Assembly: GCF_032302195.1 (NCBI RefSeq)
Contig: NZ_CP135275.1
Location: forward strand, 2,976,001-3,040,000
DNA: 64,000 nucleotides
Direction of reading: 5' to 3'
DNA from: Paenibacillus sp. MMS20-IR301
GTDB lineage: Bacteria > Bacillota > Bacilli > Paenibacillales > Paenibacillaceae
Below the pieces are notes generated by a model. That model worked only from the letters and a program-made list of their open reading frames with translations. It did not search any database and had not been told where the DNA came from. Of the stretch, positions 17,726-26,086 are shown in pieces; within the stretch, counting starts at the first letter, position 1; the number at the start of each line of letters is the position of its first letter. A program made the position numbers and the translations under genes.

Positions 17726-18368
17726 GTAAGCCTCACTTTCCCGGCGGACAGCTTTATATGTGTTCAATGAAGCCGTCCGCCGCTCTTCTATACTGCAATT
17801 TTAGCAAGCGGCGTCCGCGAGTACGGTATAGCTTTCATACGCGTTTATGTGTATTATTTTGACCTGCCGCTTGGCTGGCAGGCAGGTGCGGATTCAGGGG
17901 TGATTGCTCCTTCAGTTGCACATTGTACTACTTTAGCCATTTGTTATTTAACCCCTGCGTACCTGAAACGATATCCGGGCAGTATTGTTCTTCAGTTGCT
18001 CGGATGAGCCGCTTATGATACTACTCAATCCCTACTGCTCATACCGAACATGCTCTAGCCGATGACAGATGCGTTGGCGGAAAACATCATGCCAGACAAT
18101 GCTCCGGATCAGGAACAGACAGGCTTTGATTATTTAAGTAACCGGCATCGTTTATGCCACCTTCCAGCCTTCTTGCGGACAGGAGATCCCTTATTGGGGC
18201 AGAACACATCGTTTCGGGGGCTATGCGGACTCAGATGCCGTTAAGCAACCCGTTTCACTTCATTTCAGGCTCAAATCGGCCAAATAACGCCCTCTGGGTC
18301 CGCAAGAGGCAGAAAATCCGTTTTTTTCGCTAAATAACGTCCGCTGTGTCCGTATAGGCAGGCAGTGA
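17726..18368. other. Upstream region of the sugar operon, no gene seen
   Basis: This 640-base stretch contains no convincing reading frame and no promoter I could defend. Near its right end, 18283-18366 carries two tandem ~50-base units beginning AATAACG and containing TGGGTCCG or TGTGTCCG, which belong to the dispersed repeat family described elsewhere. Confidence 0.55.
18283..18366. repeat. Two tandem units of the dispersed 'AATAACG...GTCCG' repeat
   Basis: AATAACGCCCTCTGGGTCCG (from 18283) and AATAACGTCCGCTGTGTCCG (from about 18334) are about 50 bases apart. The same words occur, also intergenically, at 50.0, 54.2 and 60.3 kb. Confidence 0.6.
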
Positions 18369-18390
18369 GACTTTTATTCGGTACCCCCCC

Positions 18391-18797
18391 CCCTACTTCA
18401 GCCCATTTAAAGGGAATTTTCACTCTATTTGCCACCTGCTACCCCTACTTCAGCCAATATAAAGGGACTCTTCACTCTATTTTCCACCTGCTCCCCCCTC
18501 TTCAGCCCATTTAAAGGGACTTTTCACTCTATTTGCCACCTGCTACCCCAACTCCAGCCCATTTAAAGGGACTTTTCACTCTATTTGCCACCTGCTACCC
18601 CCTTTTCAGCCCATTTAAAGGGACTTTTCACTCTATTTTCCACCTGCTACCCCCTCTTCAGCCCATTTAAAGGGACTTTTCACTCTATTCGACACCTGCT
18701 ACCCCCTCTTCAGCCAATATAAAGGGTTTTTTCACTCTATTTGCCACCTGCTACCCCAACTTCAGCCCATTTAAAGGGACTTTTCACTCTATTCGAC
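18391..18797. repeat. 52-bp tandem repeat array, about 8 copies
   Basis: The word CAGCC of each unit starts at 18399, 18451, 18503, 18555, 18607, 18659, 18711 and 18763: every step is exactly 52 bases. The common unit contains CAGCCCATTTAAAGGGAC, then TTTTCACTCTATTTGCC, then ACCTGCTACCCC. Copies 2 and 7 share the linked variant CAGCCAATATAAAGGG. 52 is not divisible by three and all frames are broken, so the array is not coding. A partial, shortened copy may precede it from about 18369. A near-palindrome CCCATTTAAAGGG lies in most units. Confidence 0.93.
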
Positions 18798-18859
18798 CGC
18801 GAACTTAGCATGATTCCACCCTCGCCTCCCCTCCTTCAGCCACTATAAACAGCACAAGA

Positions 18860-18912
18860 AACCGCTCATACTCGGCTGGAAGGGTGACCCTGCCTGCCCT
18901 ATATGAGCGGTT
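18860..18912 (-). terminator. Inverted repeat downstream of the M14 peptidase gene
   Basis: AACCGCTCATA (18860-18870) and TATGAGCGGTT (18902-18912) pair perfectly; on the minus strand the second arm is followed by TCTTGTGC. The loop is long and the T-run weak, and it lies 138 bases past the stop, so its role is uncertain. Confidence 0.4.
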
Positions 18913-19049
18913 TATAAGTAAATGTATAGTATGACTAATATCAATCTGTTCTGCATACTTACCTGCCTGGTTCAGTTCGCAGCACTGCAAGGTTCGGGTC
19001 TTGGTTCCCAGCACTGCCCGGTCCGGTTACATCTTCCCTCGGCTCATAC

Positions 19050-20258
19050 TCAGCTCAAGTTCGAGAGGATCGCTCCGAGAATCAGTCCGGTCTCCAGCGC
19101 CATATCCTCGAAATCCGCTGCAGGCAGCGGATTCTTGCCGGTTCCCAGCTCCACCGTGAAGCCCGGCTTGCGGAACCGCTGGATGAACCAGTCCTTGTAG
19201 CCGGCGTCGCTGCCGGTCAGCTCAACTGCCTTGTAGCCGCTCGCCGCGGCGAGCCCGGCGGCCCAGCGCTTGCTCTCCGGCGGCTCATAGCCCCGGTAGT
19301 TCCAGTAAATCTCTGCCCCCTGGCTGTGCAGGGATACGGCAGCGTCGCCCGGCAGCCGCTCTGCCAGCGAAGCCAGCGCCGCCGCTTCCGGCTCACAGAG
19401 CGGCGCACTGCCGCCATAGTCGCGCGGCGCCGGGCCTTGCACCTGGCGCCGGTCGCGCTCCTCCTCCCAGTGGGCGGGGAACTGATCGCCGAGATCGACA
19501 CCGCGGATATTCGCCTTCCAGTGGCGGAAGCTGTGCCTGCCGCAGTTCCACTGCATCAGCTTGTCATAATAAGGGTGGTCCGGCAGCACGCCCTCCTGCA
19601 CCAGCTCCACGCCGTCGGGATTCGCCATCGGCACCGCGAGCAGCGTCCAGTCACGGTGCCAGTCCGCCGCCCGGTGGCCGTGCCACTCCCGGCCTGCGGC
19701 GAAGGCTGACGCATATTCCCCGATGAACCGCATCAGTGCCGGTGCGGTCAGCCACTCATTGGCATGCAGCGCAGCATTCACATGCAGGATGCGGGGACCG
19801 CTGCCAAGCTTCAGCAGCGTGAGCGGCTTGCCGAGAACGCTCTCGCCAATCGTTTCAGCGCTGAGAAACGGGTATTTGGCCGTCAGCCTGGCGGTATCTG
19901 CCTCAATATCAGCCGGCCCGTATTCTCCGCGCAGGCAAATCTCCTCCCGCCGGGAGGGAGCCGGAATGACCAGCACCTTGCCCGGGATGCAGCTGCGCCC
20001 CGGGCTTACACCCGGATTCAGCCGCTCCAGCTCATCCGTCCCGACACCGAACATCGCCGCAATACTGTCTGCGTCATCCCCATCCTGCACCGCGTAGCGC
20101 TTGCGCGGGGCAGACGGCAGAAACAGCAGCTGTCCCGGATATAGATAAGGCTGGCTCCCAGCCCATGGATTTCCTTGTATGACATGCTCCGGTGTCAATC
20201 CGTGTCTAGCGGCTATACGGCTTACCGTGTCTCCCCTGCGGGCAATATATTGCTGCAT
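19050..20258 (-). CDS. LysM-M14 peptidoglycan endopeptidase (gamma-D-glutamyl-diamino acid type)
   Basis: A 402-residue zinc carboxypeptidase-fold enzyme expected to cut the stem peptide of peptidoglycan. Two LysM domains come first (about 2-48: YIARRGDTVSRIAARHG; about 55-100: YAVQDGDDADSIAAMFGVG), each binding glycan. The M14 domain follows with Zn ligands in LHANEW (HxxE), the third ligand probably in SLHSQGAEIYWNY and the catalytic Glu in FTVELGTGKNPL. No signal peptide is seen, as for B. sphaericus endopeptidase I and its relatives, which act on spore or lysing-cell wall. The ATG at 20258 is chosen because GGGAGG is nine bases upstream; two further ATGs lie six and nine bases earlier. 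Confidence 0.88.
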   Translation of the reverse strand: MQQYIARRGDTVSRIAARHGLTPEHVIQGNPWAGSQPYLYPGQLLFLPSAPRKRYAVQDGDDADSIAAMFGVGTDELERLNPGVSPGRSCIPGKVLVIPAPSRREEICLRGEYGPADIEADTARLTAKYPFLSAETIGESVLGKPLTLLKLGSGPRILHVNAALHANEWLTAPALMRFIGEYASAFAAGREWHGHRAADWHRDWTLLAVPMANPDGVELVQEGVLPDHPYYDKLMQWNCGRHSFRHWKANIRGVDLGDQFPAHWEEERDRRQVQGPAPRDYGGSAPLCEPEAAALASLAERLPGDAAVSLHSQGAEIYWNYRGYEPPESKRWAAGLAAASGYKAVELTGSDAGYKDWFIQRFRKPGFTVELGTGKNPLPAADFEDMALETGLILGAILSNLS

Positions 20259-20444
20259 ATCCATCATCCTCCCGGCCCTCTTGAGCCTAATCCCGCAGTC
20301 TTCAGCACGGCTGCCTGTAATCCAGGCGGGACACAGCTCTCCTGCCTAGTATATGAGCAGCCGCTGCGTGACATGAAAGATTTGAGCCGGCAGCCGGAAC
20401 CCGGCACGCCAGGAATGTCAGCTATCATATAAATCCGTATATGC

Positions 20445-20471
20445 CAAAAAGCCGGAAGCTTACGCTCCCGG
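20445..20471 (-). terminator. Terminator of the glutamate racemase gene
   Basis: On the minus strand GCCGGGAGC and GCTTCCGGC pair around GTAA and are followed by TTTTTGGC. It is about 70 bases past the racemase stop. Confidence 0.65.
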
Positions 20472-20540
20472 CCCTTCCTGTCCCCATCCCTGTCCCATGG
20501 GGGTTTGTCCTTATTCAATTCGCCGCTGTGCAGCGTTCTG

Positions 20541-21353
20541 TTACATCGAAGAGACTTGCCACACCACAGGAGTCCGGCTGATCTGCTCACCGAGCCAGTC
20601 CCGGGCGATCCGCTGGAACATCTCCGCATCCCCGCTGCAGAAGAACTGGTGGATCGGGCTTTCGTCACCGGACGCCAATTGTCCTTTGTCATACAGGATC
20701 GTGCTGATCTCCCGTGCGGTCTCATCTGCCGAGCTGATCAGCTTGACTCCCGGTCCCATTACTTTCCCGATCGGTTCCACCAGGAACGGATAATGGGTAC
20801 AGCCGAGTATCAGCGTGTCGATCGGCTCGTATTTCATACCGTTCAGCGACTCCGCTACTGCCAGATGGCTCTCCTCCGAGCGGAACAGTCCTTGTTCCAC
20901 AAACGGGACAAGCGCCGGGCACGCCTGGCTGACCACCTGAACAAACGGGGACAGCTGCTTCAGCGCAGCGGTGTATGCACCGCTTTTTATCGTACCGACC
21001 GTACCGATCACTCCGACCTGGCCTGTCTTCGAAGCGCTGATGGCTGCGCGGGCGCCGGGGTGAATCACTCCGATCACAGGTATATTTACCTTGGCGGAGA
21101 TATAATCAAGAGCTGCTGCTGTTGCTGTATTACAGGCAATAACGATCATTTTGGGATTAAATTGAATTAAGTAGTCCACGATTTGTTCAGTGAACAATTT
21201 CACTTCCTCAGCCGAACGGGGTCCGTACGGGGCTCTTGCCGTATCGCCAAAAAAGATGATTTTCTCCCTTGGAAGCTGGCGCATCACTTCCTTGACAACG
21301 GTCAATCCTCCCACACCTGAGTCTAACATAGCTATTGCTTGCTGCACGAACAC
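20541..21353 (-). CDS. racE: Glutamate racemase
   Basis: Interconverts L- and D-glutamate to supply D-Glu for peptidoglycan. A 270-residue protein with both catalytic cysteines in their motifs: CNTATAAALDY and GCTHYPFL; the N-terminal MLDSGVGGLTVVKE and FFGDTARAPYGPRS are also diagnostic. The start is taken as GTG at 21353 (VFVQQAIAML) with AAAGGA six bases upstream; the longer frame to 21479 is not needed for the family length of ~270. The gene is transcribed alone, ending at a hairpin terminator. Confidence 0.95.
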   Translation of the reverse strand: MFVQQAIAMLDSGVGGLTVVKEVMRQLPREKIIFFGDTARAPYGPRSAEEVKLFTEQIVDYLIQFNPKMIVIACNTATAAALDYISAKVNIPVIGVIHPGARAAISASKTGQVGVIGTVGTIKSGAYTAALKQLSPFVQVVSQACPALVPFVEQGLFRSEESHLAVAESLNGMKYEPIDTLILGCTHYPFLVEPIGKVMGPGVKLISSADETAREISTILYDKGQLASGDESPIHQFFCSGDAEMFQRIARDWLGEQISRTPVVWQVSSM

Positions 21354-21501
21354 ACCGCATCCTTTAACTTGTTTTGTGTAGCTTATGTAAGCCCGGAATA
21401 AAGTGTACCAGGTTATCAGCCCCAATTGCAGATAATACCCCATTTGCCGCTTCAATTCAAGTGAGGGGTCCGGCTTCACCGGGCCAAAGCCCTGTCAGGA
21501 A

Positions 21502-21536
21502 CAGCGAAAGCCGCCTTCCGCCGGGAGCGGAAAACG
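21502..21536 (-). terminator. Hairpin after the YtxH gene
   Basis: On the minus strand AGCCG..TTTCCGC pairs with GCGGAA..CGGCT around TCCCG. Only TTTC follows, so termination strength is doubtful. Confidence 0.4.
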
Positions 21537-21596
21537 GCTCATATCTCAAAGAAGCTAAACAGCAGAGGGCAATCAATAACAGAGTTTCACACCAGC

Positions 21597-22085
21597 TTAG
21601 GAAAGCTCTCCGTCCTTATCAGGGGCCGTCTCTTCATCCACAACCGCTGCAGCTTCCGTATCCGGTTCAGCCTGAGCTTCCGCCCCGTCTTCCAGAACCT
21701 GAGCAACAGCATCCTCTTCCGATACTGCTTCTGTATCTACGGTATCTTCTACGGCTTCCACAGCTTCATCCGCTGCTATCCCGCTCACTGTTACCGCCCC
21801 GGCTTCTGCTTCTTCCACACCTTCTGTGGCTGATTTGGTCCATTCTTTGACTTCGCTGACGACAGTGACTACCGCATCCTTGGCCTTGCCGTATAATTCA
21901 CTGCCCTTCTCGCCGGCCTGGGCAGCGATTTCCTGAACCTTATCCACTGCCTCAACCGTACCTTCAGCGATGTCCTTGCGCAGCTCCTTACCCGGTTTTG
22001 GAGCGAACAGCAGTGCTGTGACTGTACCGATCACACTGCCGGCAATTACACCCCAGAGCAAGCTTTTGTTATCCTTTTTCATCAT
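21597..22085 (-). CDS. YtxH-domain general-stress-like protein with acidic tail
   Basis: A 162-residue protein. Residues ~8-30 are a glycine-rich membrane segment (WGVIAGSVIGTVTALLFAPK) followed by PGKELRKDI, the YtxH/GvpP consensus; the middle is an amphipathic helix-forming stretch and the last ~70 residues are a low-complexity tail rich in A, E, V and D. Family members are membrane-attached and of unknown function, often stress-induced in Bacilli. The start at 22085 is fixed by AAAGGAG six bases upstream of the first of two adjacent ATGs. Confidence 0.8.
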   Translation of the reverse strand: MMKKDNKSLLWGVIAGSVIGTVTALLFAPKPGKELRKDIAEGTVEAVDKVQEIAAQAGEKGSELYGKAKDAVVTVVSEVKEWTKSATEGVEEAEAGAVTVSGIAADEAVEAVEDTVDTEAVSEEDAVAQVLEDGAEAQAEPDTEAAAVVDEETAPDKDGELS

Positions 22086-22183
22086 CAATCTCTCCTTTGG
22101 ATTCAAAGTGCCTCTGCCCGGCCGCCCGGGCGTTCGCCTAGTTCTGGTATATCATAAGCATAGAGAGTATGTCCTGTGACTGC

Positions 22184-22849
22184 TCAGCTCAAGTTTTCGG
22201 AAGTTTTCTCCCGTTTCTTCGGGGTGATGGCATACCGGCAGCTTTGACCGCCCTCGGCCATGCATTCACTGCGGACGACCTTGGCGTCCAGCAGCTCCTC
22301 GAATAGCTGGTGCTCGCACTGGCAAGCCCTGCGGTACTGGGAAGCCACCTGACGGATTGGACAGTTAAATTCCCGCATCACATATGAACCGTCCTCCTCC
22401 TTGCTCCATTCCGCCATATAGCCCCCGGCATTCTGAATGGATGACAGCTCGGCGACACGCTCCTCCAGACCGCGGCCCTGCATCATCGGGCTGTACTGGG
22501 CGAGCATACGCCGCTTACGGCCTTCAAACAACACATTGACAGCTTCCTGCCCGCTTCCATGGTCCAGCTCCCGCAGCAGCTCCAGCGCCAGATTATGATA
22601 GCTTTTGGGAAAATGATCTTCCGCACGTTCCGTGAGCGAGTATACATGCATAGGACGTCCCATGGCCTGGCGGACTACCTTGGTCTTGGCCAGCGATTCC
22701 TGCTCCAGCTGGAGCACATGACGCCTGATGCCCATTTCTGTAATTCCCAGCTCTTCCGCCAGGGCGCCGATGGTCAGCGGCCCCTTCATTTTCAGCAGCA
22801 TCATAATATTACGTCTTGTCGAACCGCCTTCCTGAATCTTTTTCGCCAT
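22184..22849 (-). CDS. SufR/DeoR-like HTH regulator with C-terminal cysteine cluster
   Basis: A 221-residue transcription factor. Residues ~10-75 form a winged helix (GALAEELGITEMGIRRHVLQLEQESL, then the wing GRPMHVYSLTE). The C-terminal part has FNCPIRQVASQYRRACQCEHQLFEELL...RSECMAEGGQSCRYAI: five to six cysteines in the arrangement used by SufR-type regulators to bind a [4Fe-4S] or other metal centre. Cluster binding and the target genes are inference. No suf genes are in the window; the next gene on the same strand encodes the HepT-like protein 45 bases upstream. Confidence 0.78.
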   Translation of the reverse strand: MAKKIQEGGSTRRNIMMLLKMKGPLTIGALAEELGITEMGIRRHVLQLEQESLAKTKVVRQAMGRPMHVYSLTERAEDHFPKSYHNLALELLRELDHGSGQEAVNVLFEGRKRRMLAQYSPMMQGRGLEERVAELSSIQNAGGYMAEWSKEEDGSYVMREFNCPIRQVASQYRRACQCEHQLFEELLDAKVVRSECMAEGGQSCRYAITPKKREKTSENLS

Positions 22850-22894
22850 AAAGGACCTCCTTTCTGTCTGTCAGCCTGACTGCCGTTAATCTGC

Positions 22895-23335
22895 CTAGCT
22901 CTTCACTTCACTTCCAAGCTCCTGGTCCAGGTAAGAGCGTACCTCAGAGGCGAACCGTTCCATAATTCCGGGCAGCCCTATTGTCAGCGGATGCAGCGTC
23001 CCCCGGTCCCAGGCATAATAATCCTGAACCAGCGGCTTCCGCAGTGCGACCAGAGAGGTCAAATCAGCGTAGATTCCGCTGTCCCCAAGCACCCGTTCCT
23101 CATGAATAATGGTAATAATATCTTCATAGCTTCCGGCGTCGCGCATAATGAACCCGTCGATCAGGCAGCTGCCCACATCCGTTACCACTTCAATCGCCAA
23201 ATGCAGGCAGCGTTCCTGAATCAGACCGAGCAGCGTACTGCCGTCCCAGGAAGAAGCTGCGTGCCGCAGACCGAGATTAAGCTCAGGAATCTGCTCAAGT
23301 ATTGTTTCAATTTGCTTCCGGTTGACATAATACAC
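22895..23335 (-). CDS. DUF86/HepT-like protein without the RNase histidine
   Basis: A 146-residue alpha-helical protein of the DUF86 family (B. subtilis YutE group), which includes HepT toxins of HepT/MntA modules. The HepT active motif R-x4-6-H usually reads RNxLVHxY; here it is RKPLVQDYY, with Gln in place of His, and there is no MntA-type nucleotidyltransferase gene beside it. A toxin role is therefore unlikely. The start GTG at 23335 has GGAGGGG five bases upstream; the longer frame to 23356 is less likely. Confidence 0.7.
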   Translation of the reverse strand: MYYVNRKQIETILEQIPELNLGLRHAASSWDGSTLLGLIQERCLHLAIEVVTDVGSCLIDGFIMRDAGSYEDIITIIHEERVLGDSGIYADLTSLVALRKPLVQDYYAWDRGTLHPLTIGLPGIMERFASEVRSYLDQELGSEVKS

Positions 23336-23382
23336 AGCTGCCCCTCCACCCTGCACTATTTGATTTAACCCTTCAATCCCTG

Positions 23383-23493
23383 CTACTTCCTGCGTCTGCC
23401 CCGGCGCTTAAGCCAGAACACCATAACGAAGCAAGCCGCGAAAAAAACAAACAGGTACGTCAAAGCCTCCATCGGATACTCCAGCTCGCGCAT
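23383..23493 (-). CDS. Small single-span membrane protein (36 aa)
   Basis: A short frame between the Dabb gene and the HepT-like gene reads MRELEYPMEALTYLF, then a hydrophobic helix FVFFAACFVMVFWL and a strongly basic end KRRGRRRK. This is a coherent inside-positive one-helix protein, which argues for coding. The ribosome-binding site before ATG 23493 is weak (GGTGACGTT); the internal ATG at 23472 has GGAG six bases upstream and would give 29 residues. No family is recognised. On the same strand as its neighbours. Confidence 0.45.
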   Translation of the reverse strand: MRELEYPMEALTYLFVFFAACFVMVFWLKRRGRRRK

Positions 23494-23545
23494 AACGTCA
23501 CCGCTTTCCGCATTAATGGCCCCCAGCCTTACAGAATACCCTTGC

Positions 23546-23833
23546 TCAGATTTCGTAGTCTACCGCTATGGAAACTTCTTTGACCTCATTAATATGAACG
23601 ATAACTTCCTTGTGGGCCGGATGAACCTGGTAAGCCTGTAAATCTTCGAGCGAAGCCACCACTGTAACCAGGGCAATATCAAACGAACGCTCTGAATGAA
23701 TCAGATCTGCGCCAACCTCAATGGAAATGAGCTGCGGAATCTTGCCTTCCATGTTCCGCAGGACAGCAACCGTCTCAGCCACTTTCTCCGGAGACCGGTC
23801 CTTTAATTTGAAGAATACGATATGCTTGATCAT
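23546..23833 (-). CDS. Dabb (stress-responsive A/B barrel) domain protein
   Basis: A 95-residue dimeric alpha-beta barrel protein. The N-terminal MIKHIVFFKLKDRSPEKV is the standard opening of the Dabb family, and ALVTVVASLEDLQAYQVHPAHKEVI carries the conserved YxxHPxH segment. Function is not established for most members; no catalytic role can be assigned. It lies ~50 bases upstream of the small membrane protein gene on the same strand. Confidence 0.85.
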   Translation of the reverse strand: MIKHIVFFKLKDRSPEKVAETVAVLRNMEGKIPQLISIEVGADLIHSERSFDIALVTVVASLEDLQAYQVHPAHKEVIVHINEVKEVSIAVDYEI

Positions 23834-24000
23834 CTATCCCGCTCCCAGCTCATGATTAATGTTAAATCGGTTACTAAAAATATATCATAAACAGCGGCAT
23901 TACTGAAAGAAACTTAACCCTCCGTTAACAGGGCATAGAACTGAAGCATTGCAACTGGACGAAAGCCTTGCTGTAATGTTAAAGTCATATCAAGCCAGAC

Positions 24001-24064
24001 AAGTGGCAACGGTCAGTCCTTCCTTAACAGGAAGGTATCCGTTTCAGCCGAGAAAGATAAGGAT
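24001..24064. ncRNA. Candidate structured RNA element, copy 1
   Basis: Read on the minus strand this is ATCCTT..TTTCTCGG, CTGAAACGGATACC, a 6-bp hairpin CCTTCC/GGAAGG with loop TGTTAA, and a closing CCGTTGCCACTT. AACGG pairs with CCGTT outside the hairpin. The same string with a covarying hairpin occurs at 38363-38424. It lies between the Dabb gene (leftward, 168 bases away) and the double-HTH gene (rightward, 78 bases away), so the transcribed strand is undecided. Confidence 0.5.
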
Positions 24065-24141
24065 TGGCCTATTACGACGAAGCATATATTCTTATCTTTC
24101 CAGAGAAATTACACTTCATTAATTCGTAAATCGGAGGAATT

Positions 24142-24726
24142 ATGCCTAAGAATCAGCAGGAACCACACAAAATACAGGCCTGGTCTCTGATCAACCGCAA
24201 ATATCTTGGACAAGGCGTACGGGTCAAAAGATTCCGCCGGCCAAAACGCAGCCAGATCCGCAACCGCGTTCTGCTGGCCATCCTGATGGCCAAGGACATG
24301 AAGCTCTCCCGGCTTGCAGAAGAGCTATCCGTTTCCTCGCGCAGCGTAAGTGCATGGGTGTATGAAGGCCGCATTCCTTCCAGAACCAATCTGGATAAGG
24401 TCTGCCGTCTGCTCGGCTATCCCTCCCATATCTTGTTCAATGAAGCTCTTCTGCGGCAGAGTCCGATTGTATGCCAGCCGACCCCGTCACGTTTCATGAA
24501 AAGAACACTCGCCCATTCACAGCAAAGCAACGCTATTCTGACCGGACTCTGTATGGTTTACGATTTCTCGGTGACCGATGTCAGCATCTGGATCGGTGTC
24601 CATCCCGGCACTTTCCGCAAGTGGCTGCATCAGTGTCACCTGCCCACTATGGCCCTGCAGGAAAAAGCCGAGAACTTCTTCCGGATTCCGCGCCATATTC
24701 TGTTCGCCGACTGCGAGCTTCACTGA
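24142..24726 (+). CDS. Protein with two helix-turn-helix modules
   Basis: A 194-residue, very basic DNA-binding-like protein. The first HTH (about 57-95) reads MKLSRLAEELSVSSRSVSAWVYEGRIPS, an XRE-type fold followed by LDKVCRLLGYP. A second, weaker copy (about 145-185) reads VTDVSIWIGVHPGTFRKWLHQCHLPT followed by EKAENFFRIPRHILF, which parallels the HILF end of the first module. So the protein seems to be an internal duplication. GGAGG six bases before ATG 24142 fixes the start. Targets are unknown; it is followed by a strong terminator. Confidence 0.7.
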   Translation: MPKNQQEPHKIQAWSLINRKYLGQGVRVKRFRRPKRSQIRNRVLLAILMAKDMKLSRLAEELSVSSRSVSAWVYEGRIPSRTNLDKVCRLLGYPSHILFNEALLRQSPIVCQPTPSRFMKRTLAHSQQSNAILTGLCMVYDFSVTDVSIWIGVHPGTFRKWLHQCHLPTMALQEKAENFFRIPRHILFADCELH

Positions 24727-24828
24727 TCCCCAGCCTGGTGCACAGGAAGTCCTTTCATAACTGTGAATAACAAGCCCGCTACTTAAGCAGCGCCAGGCCT
24801 TCTGCCGGCGGGAAGCGCTTTAAGGGCT

Positions 24829-24861
24829 AAGGCCTTTCTCCCTGAAGAGAAAGGCCTTTTG
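24829..24861. terminator. Bidirectional terminator
   Basis: AAGGCCTTTCTC (24829-24840) and GAGAAAGGCCTT (24847-24858) are perfectly complementary. T-rich sequence follows on the plus strand, and it sits between convergent genes, so it can serve both. Confidence 0.75.
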
Positions 24862-24883
24862 GTGTGTTGTGCCGGATATTCAT

Positions 24884-25510
24884 TCATGCGCCGTTGCGGA
24901 CCAGGATAAATCTTAGTATGTATTCATGGCTTCCGCCCTGCGGGCTCTGCAGTGACTCGGTAAACGAACCGGTCTCCACAACCGTCATACCGGCGAAATG
25001 GGTTCTCAAATCGGCCTCACTGAAAAAATGGGCATATTTATCCTTCTTATATTCGTAGGTGCCCGGCTCCAGCATCTCTCCGCAGCCATTATGTGGATCT
25101 TCATCAGAAAAGCTGGTGAAGTAGAGCAGCCCTCCCGGCCGCACCTGCCTGAGACTCGCCTCGATCAGCCTTGCCCGGTCAGCGGCCAGAAACAGATGCA
25201 GCACATCATAGCAGTACACGGCATCCACCTGATGCTCAAGCTGGGGCTCCAGCGCTGAACCGGCAATGAAGGCCGTTCCGCTGTCCCATTCTGCCGCCAG
25301 CTTCAGGGCTGATTCGCTCAGCTCAATGCCGTACACTTCACATTCCGGGTGGAATACTTTCGTATTGCGTCCATAACCGGCTCCAGGGACCAGCACCGAC
25401 CGGACTCCGGCATCTAGGAAGTGCGACTTCGCCCACGCTGCTGAAGGACTTGGCTCACTGCCCCATATCATACCCTCTCCGGCAAAACGCCGGTTCCAAT
25501 ATTTGGACAA
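24884..25510 (-). CDS. Class I SAM-dependent methyltransferase
   Basis: A 208-residue methyltransferase of the TehB/thiopurine-methyltransferase-like type. It opens SKYWNRRFAGEGMIWGSEPS, which is typical of that group, then VLVPGAGYGRNTKVF as SAM motif I, VYGIELSESALKLA as motif II and VDAVYCYDVLHLF as motif III. The substrate is unknown. It lies 72 bases upstream of nothing else on this strand and 72 bases after the DUF6157 gene. Confidence 0.82.
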   Translation of the reverse strand: MSKYWNRRFAGEGMIWGSEPSPSAAWAKSHFLDAGVRSVLVPGAGYGRNTKVFHPECEVYGIELSESALKLAAEWDSGTAFIAGSALEPQLEHQVDAVYCYDVLHLFLAADRARLIEASLRQVRPGGLLYFTSFSDEDPHNGCGEMLEPGTYEYKKDKYAHFFSEADLRTHFAGMTVVETGSFTESLQSPQGGSHEYILRFILVRNGA

Positions 25511-25582
25511 TTATATACCTCCTCTCTAACTTGGGATAGTACCTTCCGGCGCTTCAGCAACAGGAGCAGATCCTGCTGAAGC

Positions 25583-26002
25583 TCAGCGCCGCTTGCTGCG
25601 CATCGCACTTAGCAGCTTCACTCCGGCTTCGCTGCTGGATGTATAATAATCATACTCCGGCGACTCTTTGGCATACAGGGCAATCCTTCCTTCCGCATCG
25701 TAATGGATGCCCCAGCCGTACCTCTTGGGCAGCATGGAGGCCCGCAGGCACGGATGGTTCTTCGCGAACAGCCCGGCCCAAATCTCCTCCCGGCGGGATT
25801 CCCATTCCGCTTCAGGAATAGCTTTGTGGCGCACATGCACCTGATACAGCAGCTCTTCATGATTATACCGGTACGGTGAGCCGGATAAGAGCTGATACTG
25901 AATGACATGGGCAGGCAGTGCAGGACGTTCAGATACCGGAGTTGTGCCTGTCTCGGCCGGACAATCCTCAGCAACCCGGATAAACGTGTCGGTATAGCTC
26001 AT
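25583..26002 (-). CDS. DUF6157 family protein
   Basis: A 139-residue soluble protein. The opening YTDTFIRVAEDCPAE, the central HVIQYQLLSGSPYRYNHEELLYQVH and the block KNHPCLRASMLPKRYGWGIHYDAEGRIALY match the DUF6157 family, whose function is unknown. GGAGG lies at a normal distance before ATG 26002. It appears to be an independent gene between the methyltransferase and rpsN on the same strand. Confidence 0.75.
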   Translation of the reverse strand: MSYTDTFIRVAEDCPAETGTTPVSERPALPAHVIQYQLLSGSPYRYNHEELLYQVHVRHKAIPEAEWESRREEIWAGLFAKNHPCLRASMLPKRYGWGIHYDAEGRIALYAKESPEYDYYTSSSEAGVKLLSAMRSKRR

Positions 26003-26086
26003 TATGAAACCTCCTTATAATTGCAAACCATACTTATCTCTTATCATAATTCACCGGGGCTGCCCAGGCAAAGCATTCCGGGTACA

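Noticed and set aside
18062..18244. 60-codon plus-strand frame upstream of the tandem array
   Set aside because: No ribosome-binding site or sensible composition.
18391..18797. CRISPR array
   Set aside because: Units abut one another with a 52-base period; there are no unique spacers and no cas genes.
22895..23335. HepT/MntA toxin-antitoxin module
   Set aside because: Catalytic His is replaced by Gln and no nucleotidyltransferase gene is adjacent.
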